Translations under genes and position numbers: made by a program
Assembly: GCF_014211975.1 (NCBI RefSeq)
Contig: NZ_CP060084.1
Coordinates: 2,294,001 to 2,358,000 of the forward strand
DNA from: Teredinibacter haidensis
GTDB lineage: Bacteria; Pseudomonadota; Gammaproteobacteria; Pseudomonadales; Cellvibrionaceae
Direction of reading: 5' to 3'
Length of the DNA: 64,000 nucleotides
Shown here: positions 17,618 through 27,419 of the stretch, piece after piece
Layout: every line of letters begins with the position of its first letter
Position numbering within the stretch: position 1 is the first letter of the stretch
Notes under the pieces: model-generated
What the model was told of the DNA's origin: nothing
The model's database searches: none
The model's input: the letters and a program-made list of their open reading frames with translations, nothing else

Positions 17618-18529
17618 TTAAAAATACCCTTCCTGCTTTTTCTTCTCCATAGACCCGGCTGAATCGTGATCGATAACACGGCCCTGGCGCTCGGAGGTTT
17701 TTGTTAGCAGCATCTCTTGAATAATTTCCGGCAGGGTTGTTGCTGTGGATTCCACAGCACCCGTTAGCGGATAACAACCCAAGGTACGGAAGCGAACCAT
17801 TTTCTCTTCTATCTTTTCGCCCTCTTCAATGGGCATACGCTCATCATCAACCATGATAAGCACACCGTCTTTTTCCACAACTTTACGCTTGGCCGCAAAA
17901 TAGAGCGGAACAATAGGAATATCTTCTAGGTGGATATATTGCCAGATATCTAGCTCAGTCCAGTTGGATAAGGGGAACACACGTATGCTTTCGCCTTTAT
18001 CGACTTTACCGTTGTACAGGTTCCACAATTCTGGACGTTGGCTTTTGGGATCCCAGCGATGATTCTTATCACGAAAAGAGTAGACTCGCTCTTTCGCCCG
18101 GGATTTTTCCTCGTCCCTGCGTGCGCCACCAAAGGCGGCATCAAAGCCGTATTTATCTAGGCCCTGCTTTAGACCCTGGGTTTTCATAATATCGGTGTGC
18201 TTGGCGCTGCCGTGAACAAACGGGCTGATCTCCATATCCACACCTTCCTGATTGATATGCACAATCAAGTCCCAGCCCAAATCTTTGATTCGCTGTTCGC
18301 GGAACTGAATCATTTCTTTAAACTTCCATGTCGTATCCACATGCATAAGCGGAAACGGTGGCTTACCGGGCGCAAAGGCTTTCATGGCCAAGTGCATCAT
18401 TACTGCGGAATCTTTTCCCACGGAATAAAGCATTACAGGGTTATCAAACTCCGCCGCAACTTCGCGAATGATATGAATGCTCTCCGCCTCAAGCTGCTTG
18501 AGGTGTGTCATGGTGTATTCGTTTGACAT
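17618..18529 (-). CDS. cysD: sulfate adenylyltransferase subunit 2
   Basis: The catalytic subunit of ATP sulfurylase, making adenosine 5'-phosphosulfate from ATP and sulfate. The PP-loop type ATP-binding motif SVGKDSAVMMHL is near residue 36, and the conserved GGARRDEEKSRAKER and FPLSNWTELDIWQYI motifs are present. At 303 residues it is full length. It stands 81 bases after tyrA-aroA, with a TATAAT sequence in the gap that could give it its own promoter. Confidence 0.95.
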   Translation of the reverse strand: MSNEYTMTHLKQLEAESIHIIREVAAEFDNPVMLYSVGKDSAVMMHLAMKAFAPGKPPFPLMHVDTTWKFKEMIQFREQRIKDLGWDLIVHINQEGVDMEISPFVHGSAKHTDIMKTQGLKQGLDKYGFDAAFGGARRDEEKSRAKERVYSFRDKNHRWDPKSQRPELWNLYNGKVDKGESIRVFPLSNWTELDIWQYIHLEDIPIVPLYFAAKRKVVEKDGVLIMVDDERMPIEEGEKIEEKMVRFRTLGCYPLTGAVESTATTLPEIIQEMLLTKTSERQGRVIDHDSAGSMEKKKQEGYF

Positions 18530-18586
18530 GAAATAGTAACCTAGTTGTATCTGATAGTAGCGCCGGCATCCCGCCGAAGGACGGAA

Positions 18587-18592
18587 ATTATA
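18587..18592 (-). promoter_or_regulatory. candidate -10 element upstream of cysD
   Basis: Minus strand TATAAT with TTAATT 16 bases upstream. The -35 is poor, and the pair lies just past the tyrA-aroA stop codon. Confidence 0.35.
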
Positions 18593-18610
18593 ATGTTTTA
18601 ACGCTCGAAA

Positions 18611-20839
18611 TTAAGAACAATTTACTTCTAAGCTTATTCCAACCTTTTTCGCCAGTTCAACGAAATTTGGGAAGGATGTTGCCACATTCGCGCAGTTATT
18701 CACGCGAATTTCGCCAGATGCTCGCAGTGCCGCAATAGTAAATGACATCGCAATTCGGTGATCGTGGAAGCTTTCTACTGATCCTCCAGTCATTTTCCCA
18801 CCGTTAACCACAATACCATCGGGCTTTGTTTCGCAGTCAATACCCAGAGAGGTAAGACCGTCAGCCATGGCTTGAATACGGTCCGTTTCTTTCACGCGCA
18901 GCTCTTCTGCACCGGTCAATACTGTTTTCCCATCGGCACAGGCCGCTGCGATCAGTATGGCGGGGAACTCGTCAATAGCCAGAGGCACCTGCTCTTCCGG
19001 GATTTGAATTCCTTTTAAAGGTGCATACTGCACACGAATATCGGCTACCGGTTCACCGCCCACTTCGCGCTTATTCTCAAGCTCTACATTGGCCCCCATT
19101 AGCGTCAGAATATTGATAACACCAATACGAGTAGGGTTAACACCTACGTGCGTGAGCGTAATATCTGAACCGGGACAAATGGCGGCAGCCACCATAAAGA
19201 ATGTGGCCGAGGAAATATCTGCAGGAATATCGATATCCGTTGCCGTAAGTTTACCACCGGAAGCGACCGTTACTTTATTCCCTTCGCGCTGCACACTGTA
19301 ACCAAAACCACGCAGCATTCGCTCGGTATGATCTCGCGTTGGAGCTGGCTCCGTTACGGAACTGGCACCATCCGCGTACAGACCTGCCAGCAACAAACAG
19401 GATTTTACCTGGGCGCTGGCCATCGGCATGTCGTATTCGATGGCTTTTAATTTAGAGGCGCCGTGAATTTTCATGGGTGGGCGCCCCTCTTCAGCTGTAT
19501 CGATTACAGCGCCCATTTCACGCAGCGGATTAGCCACACGATTCATTGGGCGCTTGCTTAAAGAGATATCACCGGTTAGTTCGCTGCTAAAGGTTTGGCC
19601 AGCAAGAATACCCGATAACAAACGCATGGACGTACCGGAGTTGCCCACATAGAGCGGCCCAGTAGGCGCTTGCAACCCATTTAGACCCACCCCATGCACG
19701 GTAACTTTACCTTTGTTGGGGCCCTCGATAACAACACCCATATCGCGAAAAGCTTGCAGTGTTGCGAGCGCATCTTCGCCTTCTAGAAAGCCTTCAATAT
19801 GAGTTACGCCTTCCGCCAGTGAACCCAGCATAATCGAGCGGTGAGAAATGGATTTATCACCAGGAACACGAATTTTTCCTTTAACACTGCCGCCAGGCGC
19901 AACAGTATAGACAACATTTTTTTCTTCGGAGTTTTGCATAGATTTACTATAAGCTCTGTGCTCTAACATTTTGGTGAATCGATCCCGCGCAAACTTTGCG
20001 CGGGTAAAGACACCGGTGATTTCGGTGGCGTTTTCCTGGTCGATAAACGCACGTAAACGTGAAAGATTGGACGCAAACAAATCGATTGCATCAATTACGC
20101 TGTCTTTGTTTGCGAGCATTATATCTCGCCACATAATGGCATCACTACTGGCAATACGGGTGAAATCCCTAAACCCTCCTGCAGCATAACGGAAAATGTT
20201 TTCATTTTGACTATCGTGGGCGAGCGTATCAACCAGCGAAAAAGCAATAACATGGGGTAAATGACTGGTGGCTGCCAAAACATTATCGTGGTCGTCCACA
20301 TCCATTTCCAGCACTTCAGCTCCTACCCATTCCCACATAGAGCGCACGGCTGCCACCGCTGCCGGAGCGTTTTCCTCTACAGGAGTAAGAATGACACGGT
20401 GGCCAATATATAAATCTGGATTGGAGGCCTCTACACCACTTTGTTCGGAACCCGCTATGGGGTGGCCCAAAACAAAATTCGGGGGGAAATACCCATAAAT
20501 ATCTTTTACGTCTTTACGCACACTACCTTTAACGCTGGCACCATCCGTAACAATGACGTCGCCATTCACGCTGTTTTTAATCGCCCGCACAATACCACCT
20601 ACGGTTAGCGTGGGTACCGAGATAAAAATAATGTCGCCTTTCCCAAGCTCGCCAGCAATTGAAGCCAAGTCTGTTGTTGCTTGATCAACAATTCCCATAG
20701 ACATTGCTTGACTACAAGTTTCCTCTCTGCGAGCAACGCCAATAATTTTTTTGCATACGCCAGCCGCCCTTAAGCCCGCCGCAAGGCTGCCGCCGATCAA
20801 GCCCAGGCCAACAATAACAACTTTATTTAATTCGGTCAT
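18611..20839 (-). CDS. tyrA-aroA: fused prephenate dehydrogenase / EPSP synthase
   Basis: A 742-residue two-enzyme fusion. Residues 1 to about 290 are an arogenate/prephenate dehydrogenase with a Rossmann motif (GLGLIGGSLA, about 11-20) for tyrosine synthesis. About 310-742 is 3-phosphoshikimate 1-carboxyvinyltransferase (AroA), with PGDKSISHRS near its start, GNSGTSMRL and the ETDRI motif, for the shikimate pathway. This fusion is known in Pseudomonas and related genera. It overlaps the end of cysC by 17 bases. In Pseudomonas cmk and rpsA follow; here about 9 kb of cys and receptor genes separate them. Confidence 0.95.
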   Translation of the reverse strand: MTELNKVVIVGLGLIGGSLAAGLRAAGVCKKIIGVARREETCSQAMSMGIVDQATTDLASIAGELGKGDIIFISVPTLTVGGIVRAIKNSVNGDVIVTDGASVKGSVRKDVKDIYGYFPPNFVLGHPIAGSEQSGVEASNPDLYIGHRVILTPVEENAPAAVAAVRSMWEWVGAEVLEMDVDDHDNVLAATSHLPHVIAFSLVDTLAHDSQNENIFRYAAGGFRDFTRIASSDAIMWRDIMLANKDSVIDAIDLFASNLSRLRAFIDQENATEITGVFTRAKFARDRFTKMLEHRAYSKSMQNSEEKNVVYTVAPGGSVKGKIRVPGDKSISHRSIMLGSLAEGVTHIEGFLEGEDALATLQAFRDMGVVIEGPNKGKVTVHGVGLNGLQAPTGPLYVGNSGTSMRLLSGILAGQTFSSELTGDISLSKRPMNRVANPLREMGAVIDTAEEGRPPMKIHGASKLKAIEYDMPMASAQVKSCLLLAGLYADGASSVTEPAPTRDHTERMLRGFGYSVQREGNKVTVASGGKLTATDIDIPADISSATFFMVAAAICPGSDITLTHVGVNPTRIGVINILTLMGANVELENKREVGGEPVADIRVQYAPLKGIQIPEEQVPLAIDEFPAILIAAACADGKTVLTGAEELRVKETDRIQAMADGLTSLGIDCETKPDGIVVNGGKMTGGSVESFHDHRIAMSFTIAALRASGEIRVNNCANVATSFPNFVELAKKVGISLEVNCS

Positions 20840-21416
20840 GAGCTATCAAATAATCAATAATTTGTTTAACGCAGGCTTTTATGCTTTTTTGTGCGGTGTT
20901 TAGTGAAACCTCCGCGTCTTCGGGTACTTCATAGGGAGAATCTATTCCCGTAAAGTGCTTTAAATCGCCGCACCGAGCTTTTTTGTATAATCCTTTAGGG
21001 TCGCGCGCCTCACAAACGGTGAGTGGTGCCGACATGTAGACTTCTATAAATTCTCCAGGAGCAAAAAGCTCTCTCGCAATTCGTCGGTCTGATCGAAAAG
21101 GGGAAATAAAAGCACTTATGACAATCAGCCCTGCTTCGACAAAAAGGCGAGACGCTTCTCCGATACGACGTATATTCTCTTCCCTGTCCGCATCGCAAAA
21201 CCCCAAATCCTTACTTAGGCCGTGACGAACATTATCGCCATCAAGAATATAGGTATGCTGCCCTCGCCTATAAAGCTCCAACTCCAGTTCGTTCGCAATG
21301 GTCGATTTACCAGCCCCGCTCAAACCTGTAAACCAGATCAGGCAGGGTTTTTGCCCTTTTTGCTCGGATCTTTGCTGTTTAGTGACAACATGATCTTGCC
21401 AAACAATGTTAGCCAT
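20823..21416 (-). CDS. cysC: adenylylsulfate kinase
   Basis: Phosphorylates APS to PAPS, the second step of sulfate activation. The P-loop GLSGAGKST, the DGDNVRHGL motif and the conserved FISPFRSDR serine region are present, as is ARDPKGLYKKAR. I start it at the ATG at 21416 (197 residues) with GGAA seven bases upstream; a GTG at 21440 has no ribosome site. It sits between pheA and tyrA-aroA, an unusual place for a sulfur gene, and its last codons overlap the tyrA-aroA start. Confidence 0.95.
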   Translation of the reverse strand: MANIVWQDHVVTKQQRSEQKGQKPCLIWFTGLSGAGKSTIANELELELYRRGQHTYILDGDNVRHGLSKDLGFCDADREENIRRIGEASRLFVEAGLIVISAFISPFRSDRRIARELFAPGEFIEVYMSAPLTVCEARDPKGLYKKARCGDLKHFTGIDSPYEVPEDAEVSLNTAQKSIKACVKQIIDYLIAHDRIK

Positions 21417-21445
21417 ACCAGTTTCCGATGGAGAGTTCACGCAGA

Positions 21446-22567
21446 CTACAAAACGCCCTTGGGGTAAGAGCCTAATATTTTTAAATCGGACACGTTCTTT
21501 GCAACATCCTGAAGAGCCGCCTGAACAACGTTATCCTGCACATGGCCGGAAAAATCGATAAAGAACACATAGTTCCATGTTCCAGTGGGCGAAGGGCGCG
21601 TCTCGACACGGGTGAGATCAATTTTGTGATGATGAAATGGTTCTAATAGGTCGTGTAGAGCACCGGGCTCATTGCGGGTAGAAACCACCAAAGACGTTTT
21701 ATCATTGCCGCTCGGGCCAACATCTTCAGAGCCAATAATTAAGAAGCGCGTGGAGTTGTCGGGCTGATCTTCAATGTTTTGGGCGTAGCTTTTTAGATCG
21801 TAGAGTTCGGCGGCAATCTCACCAGCAATCGCTGCCGCATTCCACTCGCCCTTTAAACGACGGGCGGCTTCCGAGTTGCTGCTGACAGCGATGCGCTCGG
21901 CTTGCGGGAAGTGCGCATCTAACCATTTACGGCATTGAGAAAGCGACTGCGCATGAGAATATACACGCGAAATATGCTCTGTGCGGGTGATATCGGAAAC
22001 CAAAAAATGATGATGAATACGCAGCACAACTTCGCCGCAGATCTTTACACTGCTGGAAAGAAAGTTATCCAGGGTGTGAGTTACAACGCCTTCCGTGGAA
22101 TTTTCCACAGGCACGACACCGTAATGGGAAGCACCCGAGGCTACTTCACGAAAAACCTCATCGATTGCCGAGAGGGAAACCGCCTGCGCAGAATGACCAA
22201 AATGCTTCAGTGCCGCCTGCTGAGTATAGGTGCCTTCGGGCCCCAGATAAGCAACCTTTACCGGATTTTCCAGCGCCAAACACGCCGACATGATTTCGCG
22301 AAACAAGCGCGCGTATTCTTCATCGTGCAACGGCCCCTTATTGCGAGCCATTGCCTTGTGCAGCACCTGCGCCTCTCTTTCCGGGCGATAAAAATTGGGG
22401 AATGCCTCTCCTGCATAGCGCTTTTTGATTTCTGCTACATTTTGCGCACAGCTCGCCCGGGCGCTGATGAGGTCACCGATTTGTGTATCAATGGCATCAA
22501 TCTTATCGCGCAGTTCAGCCAGTTCTTGCTGCTCCTGGCTGTTTGGAGTTTGGTTGTTATCGCTCAC
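21446..22567 (-). CDS. pheA: chorismate mutase / prephenate dehydratase (P-protein)
   Basis: A bifunctional enzyme leading from chorismate to phenylpyruvate for phenylalanine synthesis. Residues about 12-100 form the AroQ-type mutase (LRDKIDAIDTQIGDLI). The dehydratase follows (YLGPEGTY, VENSTEGVV, DNSTRFL), then an ACT regulatory domain (about 285-365) with the phenylalanine-binding GAL and ETRP motifs. At 373 residues it is complete. It starts 17 bases after gyrA. The serC and hisC genes that flank pheA in Pseudomonas are absent here. Confidence 0.95.
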   Translation of the reverse strand: MSDNNQTPNSQEQQELAELRDKIDAIDTQIGDLISARASCAQNVAEIKKRYAGEAFPNFYRPEREAQVLHKAMARNKGPLHDEEYARLFREIMSACLALENPVKVAYLGPEGTYTQQAALKHFGHSAQAVSLSAIDEVFREVASGASHYGVVPVENSTEGVVTHTLDNFLSSSVKICGEVVLRIHHHFLVSDITRTEHISRVYSHAQSLSQCRKWLDAHFPQAERIAVSSNSEAARRLKGEWNAAAIAGEIAAELYDLKSYAQNIEDQPDNSTRFLIIGSEDVGPSGNDKTSLVVSTRNEPGALHDLLEPFHHHKIDLTRVETRPSPTGTWNYVFFIDFSGHVQDNVVQAALQDVAKNVSDLKILGSYPKGVL

Positions 22568-22584
22568 GTATTCTAACTCCAGAG

Positions 22585-25152
22585 TTACTCTTCGGTGTCT
22601 ATCTCACCTTCGGGCGCATCATCTAATTGCTCGGCAATTCGTTCGACACCAACAATATGCTCGCCATCTTTCACACGAATCAGGCGCACGCCTTGCGTAT
22701 TACGACTCAACACAGAAATCTCGTCACAGCGAGTTCTTACCAAGGTGCCTTGGTCGGATATCATCATGATCTCATCGCCATCAAACACTTGTGTTGCACC
22801 CACCAGCTCGCCATTGCGATCGGAGGTTTGCATGGCGATCACCCCCTGAGCACCACGACCTTTTGTGGGAAAATCGCTTACTTCGGTGCGCTTACCGTAG
22901 CCATTCGCGCTGACGGTTAACACCTTTCCATTATCGGAGGGAATCAGCATGGCAATAACGCGATGCTCTTCGTTCATTCTTATACCTCGAACGCCACGGG
23001 AAACGCGTCCCATTGAACGCACTTGCGCTTCCTCAAAACGCGCAGCCTTACCGCTAGAGCTCAGCAGCATAATATCTTTACTGCCGTCGGTAATGGAGGT
23101 TCCTACCAAGTGGTCGCCTTCTACCAGATCGATCGCGCGCAGACCTACGGAACGCGGACGAGCAAATTGAGGTAACGGCGTTTTCTTCACTGTGCCATTA
23201 GATGTGGCCATAACAATAAAGAGGTCTTCATCAAATTCGCGTACTGGCAGTATCGAGGTAATGCGTTCACCCTCTTCCAATGGCAATAGATTTACCATTG
23301 GGCGGCCGCGAGACTGGCGACCCGCAACAGGGATTTGGAAGACTTTCAGCCAGAATACCTTGCCCGCATTCGTGAAGCAGAGTAGATAGTCGTGAGTGCA
23401 GGCAATCAGCATATGCTCGACGAAATCTTCATCTTTCACCGCTGTTGCCGCTTTACCCATTCCACCCCGACGCTGCGCCTGGTAGGCATCCAGCGGCTGA
23501 GTCTTGGCGTAGCCACCATGGGAAATGGTGACCACACGGTCTTCTTCGGTAATCAGGTCTTCTACGGTTAAATCCTGCTGGGAATGCTGAATATCGGTTC
23601 GGCGCTCATCGCCATACTCTTCTTTTACAGCTTCCAGCTCTTCACGGATAACTTCCATTAAACGCCCAGGGTTACCCAAAATTTCGAGATATTCGGCAAT
23701 AAGCTTCAGTTTTTCTTCGTATTCCCCAAGCAGCTTATCGTGCTCCATACCGGTCAAGCGGTGCAAACGCAGCTCAAGAATGGCTTGAACCTGCGCCAAC
23801 GAAAGATAATAGAGGCCATCACGCAGACCAAACTCATCACCAAGCTCATCTGGTTTACAGGCATCGGCGCCAGCACGCTGTAGAAATTGGCTGATGGTTT
23901 CGGTACCCCAACCACGAGCCAGCAATGCTTCACGGGCTTCCGCGGGAGATGGCGATGCCTTGATCAGAGCGATTATTTCATCAATATTCGCAATGGCAAC
24001 CGCTAAACCTTCCAGCACATGACCACGTTCGCGGGCTTTGCGCAGCAAGTAAACTGTACGGCGCGTAACAACCTCGCGGCGATGAGTGACAAAATGCTCC
24101 AACAGTTCCTTCAGGTTAAGCACTTTTGGCTGATCGTTTACCAGGGCAACAACGTTGATACCGAACACGCTCTGCAACTGGGTCTGGGCGAACAGATTAT
24201 TGAGCACCACATCGCCCATCTCTCCTCGCTTGATTTCGATAACCACGCGCAAACCGTCTTTGTCCGACTCGTCACGAATTTCGGAAATACCTTCTATCTT
24301 CTTGTCTTTTACCAGCTCGGCGATTTTTTCGATCAGGCGGGCTTTGTTTACCTGGTACGGAATTTCGTTAATGATGATGGTGTCACGGCCGGTTTTCTCA
24401 TCCGTTTCCACATCGGCCTTCGCACGAACGTAGATGCGGCCACGGCCGGTACGGTAGGCCTGAATAATACCGGCGCGACCATTGATAATGGCGCCGGTAG
24501 GAAAGTCTGGCCCCGGGATATACTCCATCAGCTCATCGATGGTGATGTCCGAATTATCGATAAGGGCCAAGCAGCCCTGTACCACCTCGAAGAGGTTGTG
24601 CGGCGGGATATTGGTGGCCATACCAACGGCGATTCCAGAGGAACCATTAACCAGCAAGTTAGGCACACGAGTGGGCAGCACTGCCGGAATCATCTCGGTA
24701 CCATCGTAGTTGGGTACAAAGTCGACGGTTTCTTTATCCAGATCGGCCAACAGATCGTGAGCCAGCTTCTTCATGCGAATTTCTGTATATCGCATGGCCG
24801 CCGCACTATCACCGTCGACGGAACCGAAGTTGCCCTGACCATCAACCAGCGTGTAACGCAAAGAAAAAGGCTGCGCCATACGAACGATAGTGTCGTATAC
24901 GGCCGAATCACCATGAGGGTGATATTTACCGATTACGTCACCCACCACACGGGCCGACTTTTTATAGGGTTTGTTCCAATCGTTGTTCAGCTCGCTCATC
25001 GCAAACAGCACACGACGGTGTACAGGTTTCAAACCATCGCGCACGTCTGGTAGAGCTCGCCCCACAATTACGCTCATCGCGTAATCGAGATAGGATTGCT
25101 TCAGTTCGTCTTCGATGTTTACCGGTAGAATTTCTTTTGCAATATCGCCCAT
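22585..25152 (-). CDS. gyrA: DNA gyrase subunit A
   Basis: The DNA-cleaving subunit of gyrase, 855 residues. The first part aligns with E. coli GyrA without gaps, so the catalytic Tyr is at 122 (AAMRYTEIR). The quinolone-determining positions are Ser83 and Asp87, the susceptible residues. The C-terminal DNA-wrapping domain includes the GyrA box QRRGGMGK. It is divergent from the mtaD-like gene, with both promoters in 25153-25362. It heads the gyrA-pheA-cysC-tyrA-aroA run. Confidence 0.98.
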   Translation of the reverse strand: MGDIAKEILPVNIEDELKQSYLDYAMSVIVGRALPDVRDGLKPVHRRVLFAMSELNNDWNKPYKKSARVVGDVIGKYHPHGDSAVYDTIVRMAQPFSLRYTLVDGQGNFGSVDGDSAAAMRYTEIRMKKLAHDLLADLDKETVDFVPNYDGTEMIPAVLPTRVPNLLVNGSSGIAVGMATNIPPHNLFEVVQGCLALIDNSDITIDELMEYIPGPDFPTGAIINGRAGIIQAYRTGRGRIYVRAKADVETDEKTGRDTIIINEIPYQVNKARLIEKIAELVKDKKIEGISEIRDESDKDGLRVVIEIKRGEMGDVVLNNLFAQTQLQSVFGINVVALVNDQPKVLNLKELLEHFVTHRREVVTRRTVYLLRKARERGHVLEGLAVAIANIDEIIALIKASPSPAEAREALLARGWGTETISQFLQRAGADACKPDELGDEFGLRDGLYYLSLAQVQAILELRLHRLTGMEHDKLLGEYEEKLKLIAEYLEILGNPGRLMEVIREELEAVKEEYGDERRTDIQHSQQDLTVEDLITEEDRVVTISHGGYAKTQPLDAYQAQRRGGMGKAATAVKDEDFVEHMLIACTHDYLLCFTNAGKVFWLKVFQIPVAGRQSRGRPMVNLLPLEEGERITSILPVREFDEDLFIVMATSNGTVKKTPLPQFARPRSVGLRAIDLVEGDHLVGTSITDGSKDIMLLSSSGKAARFEEAQVRSMGRVSRGVRGIRMNEEHRVIAMLIPSDNGKVLTVSANGYGKRTEVSDFPTKGRGAQGVIAMQTSDRNGELVGATQVFDGDEIMMISDQGTLVRTRCDEISVLSRNTQGVRLIRVKDGEHIVGVERIAEQLDDAPEGEIDTEE

Positions 25153-25362
25153 GAATGTCTCACCCGCTGTGCGGGATATGCCTTATTGTTGTTGGCGCCC
25201 CAGGCTGTCCTGGCTCGCGATCAAATAAACGGCGAATACTACCACAAAATCAATGCGATAAGCACGCTGAGAGGCCACCACGGCCCCCTGATTTACAGGT
25301 ATACTGGCCTCCCGAACAATTCCTTGGCTTTGCGGCCAAACAACATACGATCTGTACGCAAT

Positions 25363-26697
25363 ATGACCAACAAAATCCCTGTAGACCTGTCCCTCGACGC
25401 CTCGTGGATACTGCCCGTTATTCCCCGCGAGAGGGTATACAGCGATTGCAGTCTGCTAATAAAAGACGACTGTATTGTTGCGATTGTTCCCAGCGGGAAA
25501 GTTGAAGAACAGTACATCCCCCGCAGCCGGGTTGATTTAGGCGCCCAACTGCTGATGCCAGGGCTGATCAACTGCCACGGCCACGCCGCCATGACGTTAT
25601 TGCGGGGTTATGCGGACGACCTACCTCTCGAAACCTGGCTGAACGAGCATATCTGGCCGGCAGAATCCCAGTGGGTTGATGAAGCGTTTGTGCGCGATGG
25701 CAGCCGGCTGGCCATTGCTGAAATGATGCTTTCCGGCACGACCTGTTTTTCCGACATGTACTATTTCCCGGAAGCCTGTGCCACAGCGGCCCACGAAGCA
25801 GGTATGCGCGCCCAGATCGTTTTCCCGGTGCTCGACGCTACCAACAACTGGTCCAAAGATGCCGACGACGCCATAAACAAGGGCTTAAAGCTGCGGGATA
25901 AATACCGCTCTCACCCGCTAATAAAAATCGGCTTTGGCCCCCACGCGCCCTACACCGTTTCCGATACAGCTCTGCAGAAAATCGCCACTTATGCGGAAGA
26001 ACTGCAAGCGCCGATACAAATTCACTTACACGAAACTGCAGACGAAATAGAAAGGGCCATCGGCCGCACCGGCATGCGCCCTATTCAGCGCCTGCAGGAT
26101 TTAGGGCTGCTGACACCCCTTACCCAGTGCGTCCATATGACGCAACTCGACGCGAACGATATAGACATCCTTCAACTGAGTGGAGCGCACGTTATTCACT
26201 GTCCGCAATCCAATATGAAACTGGCCAGTGGCAACTGTCCGACTCAAACCTTGCTCGACAACACTATCAATGTCGCACTGGGTACCGATGGCGCTGCCAG
26301 CAACAACGATTTGGATATGTTTGCCGAATCCCAGTCTGCCGCCCTTTTAGGTAAAATGGTTGCCGGAAACCCATTGGCTATTGATGCTGCCACTGCCATC
26401 GAAATGTCCACAATAAATGGCGCGCGAGCTTTAGGCATCGAAGACCAGGTTGGCTCGCTGGAACCGGGAAAACAGGCCGATATCATTGCCATAGATTTTT
26501 CGGGTGTCTCCAGCGCCCCTCTCTACAACCCTTTGAGCCAATTGGTTTACACAGCTTCGGGCAGTCGAGTATCCAACCTTTGGGTAGCCGGTGAACACCT
26601 AGTGCAAGACTATGCACTGGCCAGAATGAATTCTACCGAGCTAAAAAACCATGCCCTGAAATGGCAAAACACTATTCAAGGACACGACGGAGAGTAA
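25363..26697 (+). CDS. mtaD: TRZ/ATZ-family amidohydrolase, methylthioadenosine/SAH deaminase-like
   Basis: A metal-dependent deaminase probably acting on 5'-methylthioadenosine or S-adenosylhomocysteine. From the ATG at 25363 it has 444 residues. The metal ligands are visible: HxH at residues 72 and 74 (NCHGHAAM), His in QIHLHETADE, His in VIHCPQSNMKLASG and Asp in LGTDGAASNNDLD. The upstream frame to 25186 looks noncoding. The stop overlaps ubiG (TAATG). The same gene order next to gyrA occurs in Pseudomonas. Exact substrate not provable from sequence. Confidence 0.82.
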   Translation: MTNKIPVDLSLDASWILPVIPRERVYSDCSLLIKDDCIVAIVPSGKVEEQYIPRSRVDLGAQLLMPGLINCHGHAAMTLLRGYADDLPLETWLNEHIWPAESQWVDEAFVRDGSRLAIAEMMLSGTTCFSDMYYFPEACATAAHEAGMRAQIVFPVLDATNNWSKDADDAINKGLKLRDKYRSHPLIKIGFGPHAPYTVSDTALQKIATYAEELQAPIQIHLHETADEIERAIGRTGMRPIQRLQDLGLLTPLTQCVHMTQLDANDIDILQLSGAHVIHCPQSNMKLASGNCPTQTLLDNTINVALGTDGAASNNDLDMFAESQSAALLGKMVAGNPLAIDAATAIEMSTINGARALGIEDQVGSLEPGKQADIIAIDFSGVSSAPLYNPLSQLVYTASGSRVSNLWVAGEHLVQDYALARMNSTELKNHALKWQNTIQGHDGE

Positions 26698-26699
26698 TG

Positions 26700-27419
26700 A
26701 TGAACACGACTACCGCCACCCAAAACGTCGATGAAAGTGAAATTGCCAAATTTGAGCGCATGGCTAGCCGTTGGTGGGATTTAAATGGTGAATTTAAGCC
26801 CCTGCACGACATCAATCCCTTACGCGCGAACTATATTGACGAACGCGCAAAAGTCGCTGAAAAAAATGTACTGGATGTTGGCTGCGGTGGCGGTATTTTA
26901 TGTGAAGCCCTCTACCAACGAGGCGCCAACGTTACCGGTATTGATATGGGTGCAGCGCCACTGGAAGTGGCCAAACTTCACGGCTTGGAATCTGGAGCCA
27001 AGGTGGAATACCTGCAAACAACGGCAGAGGCTTTTGCACAGGAAAGCCCAGAAACTTTCGACACACTCACTTGCCTGGAAATGCTTGAGCATGTACCCGA
27101 TCCGGGCAGCGCCATTAAGGCCTGTACCAGACTACTGAAACCCGGTGGCGACATATTCTTCTCGACCATTAATCGCAATCCAAAAGCCTATGGGTTTGCC
27201 ATATTGGGCGCAGAGTATCTCTTAAAGCTGTTACCCAAAGGCACCCATGAATACAGCAAATTCATTCGCCCTTCCGAATTATGCGCCTGGGCGCGCGATG
27301 CCGGATTGGTGGTCGAGGATATTTGCGGGATTACCTACAACCCTTTAACAAAAAAATATCGTTTAAACCCCAACGATGTCGATGTTAATTATCTGCTACA
27401 CGCAAGAAAAGTAAAATGA
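26700..27419 (+). CDS. ubiG: ubiquinone biosynthesis O-methyltransferase
   Basis: Performs both O-methylations in ubiquinone synthesis using S-adenosylmethionine. The 239-residue protein has the SAM-binding motif VLDVGCGGGILCEAL and the family signatures FERMASRWWD and CLEMLEHVPDP. Starts at 26697 and 26700 are both possible; the second has better spacing (GGAG seven bases upstream). It overlaps mupP by four bases. Confidence 0.95.
   Translation: MNTTTATQNVDESEIAKFERMASRWWDLNGEFKPLHDINPLRANYIDERAKVAEKNVLDVGCGGGILCEALYQRGANVTGIDMGAAPLEVAKLHGLESGAKVEYLQTTAEAFAQESPETFDTLTCLEMLEHVPDPGSAIKACTRLLKPGGDIFFSTINRNPKAYGFAILGAEYLLKLLPKGTHEYSKFIRPSELCAWARDAGLVVEDICGITYNPLTKKYRLNPNDVDVNYLLHARKVK

Noticed and set aside
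24019..25053. 344-codon open frame antisense to gyrA
   Set aside because: It mirrors the codon structure of gyrA, has no ribosome site or recognisable domain, and gyrA is certain.
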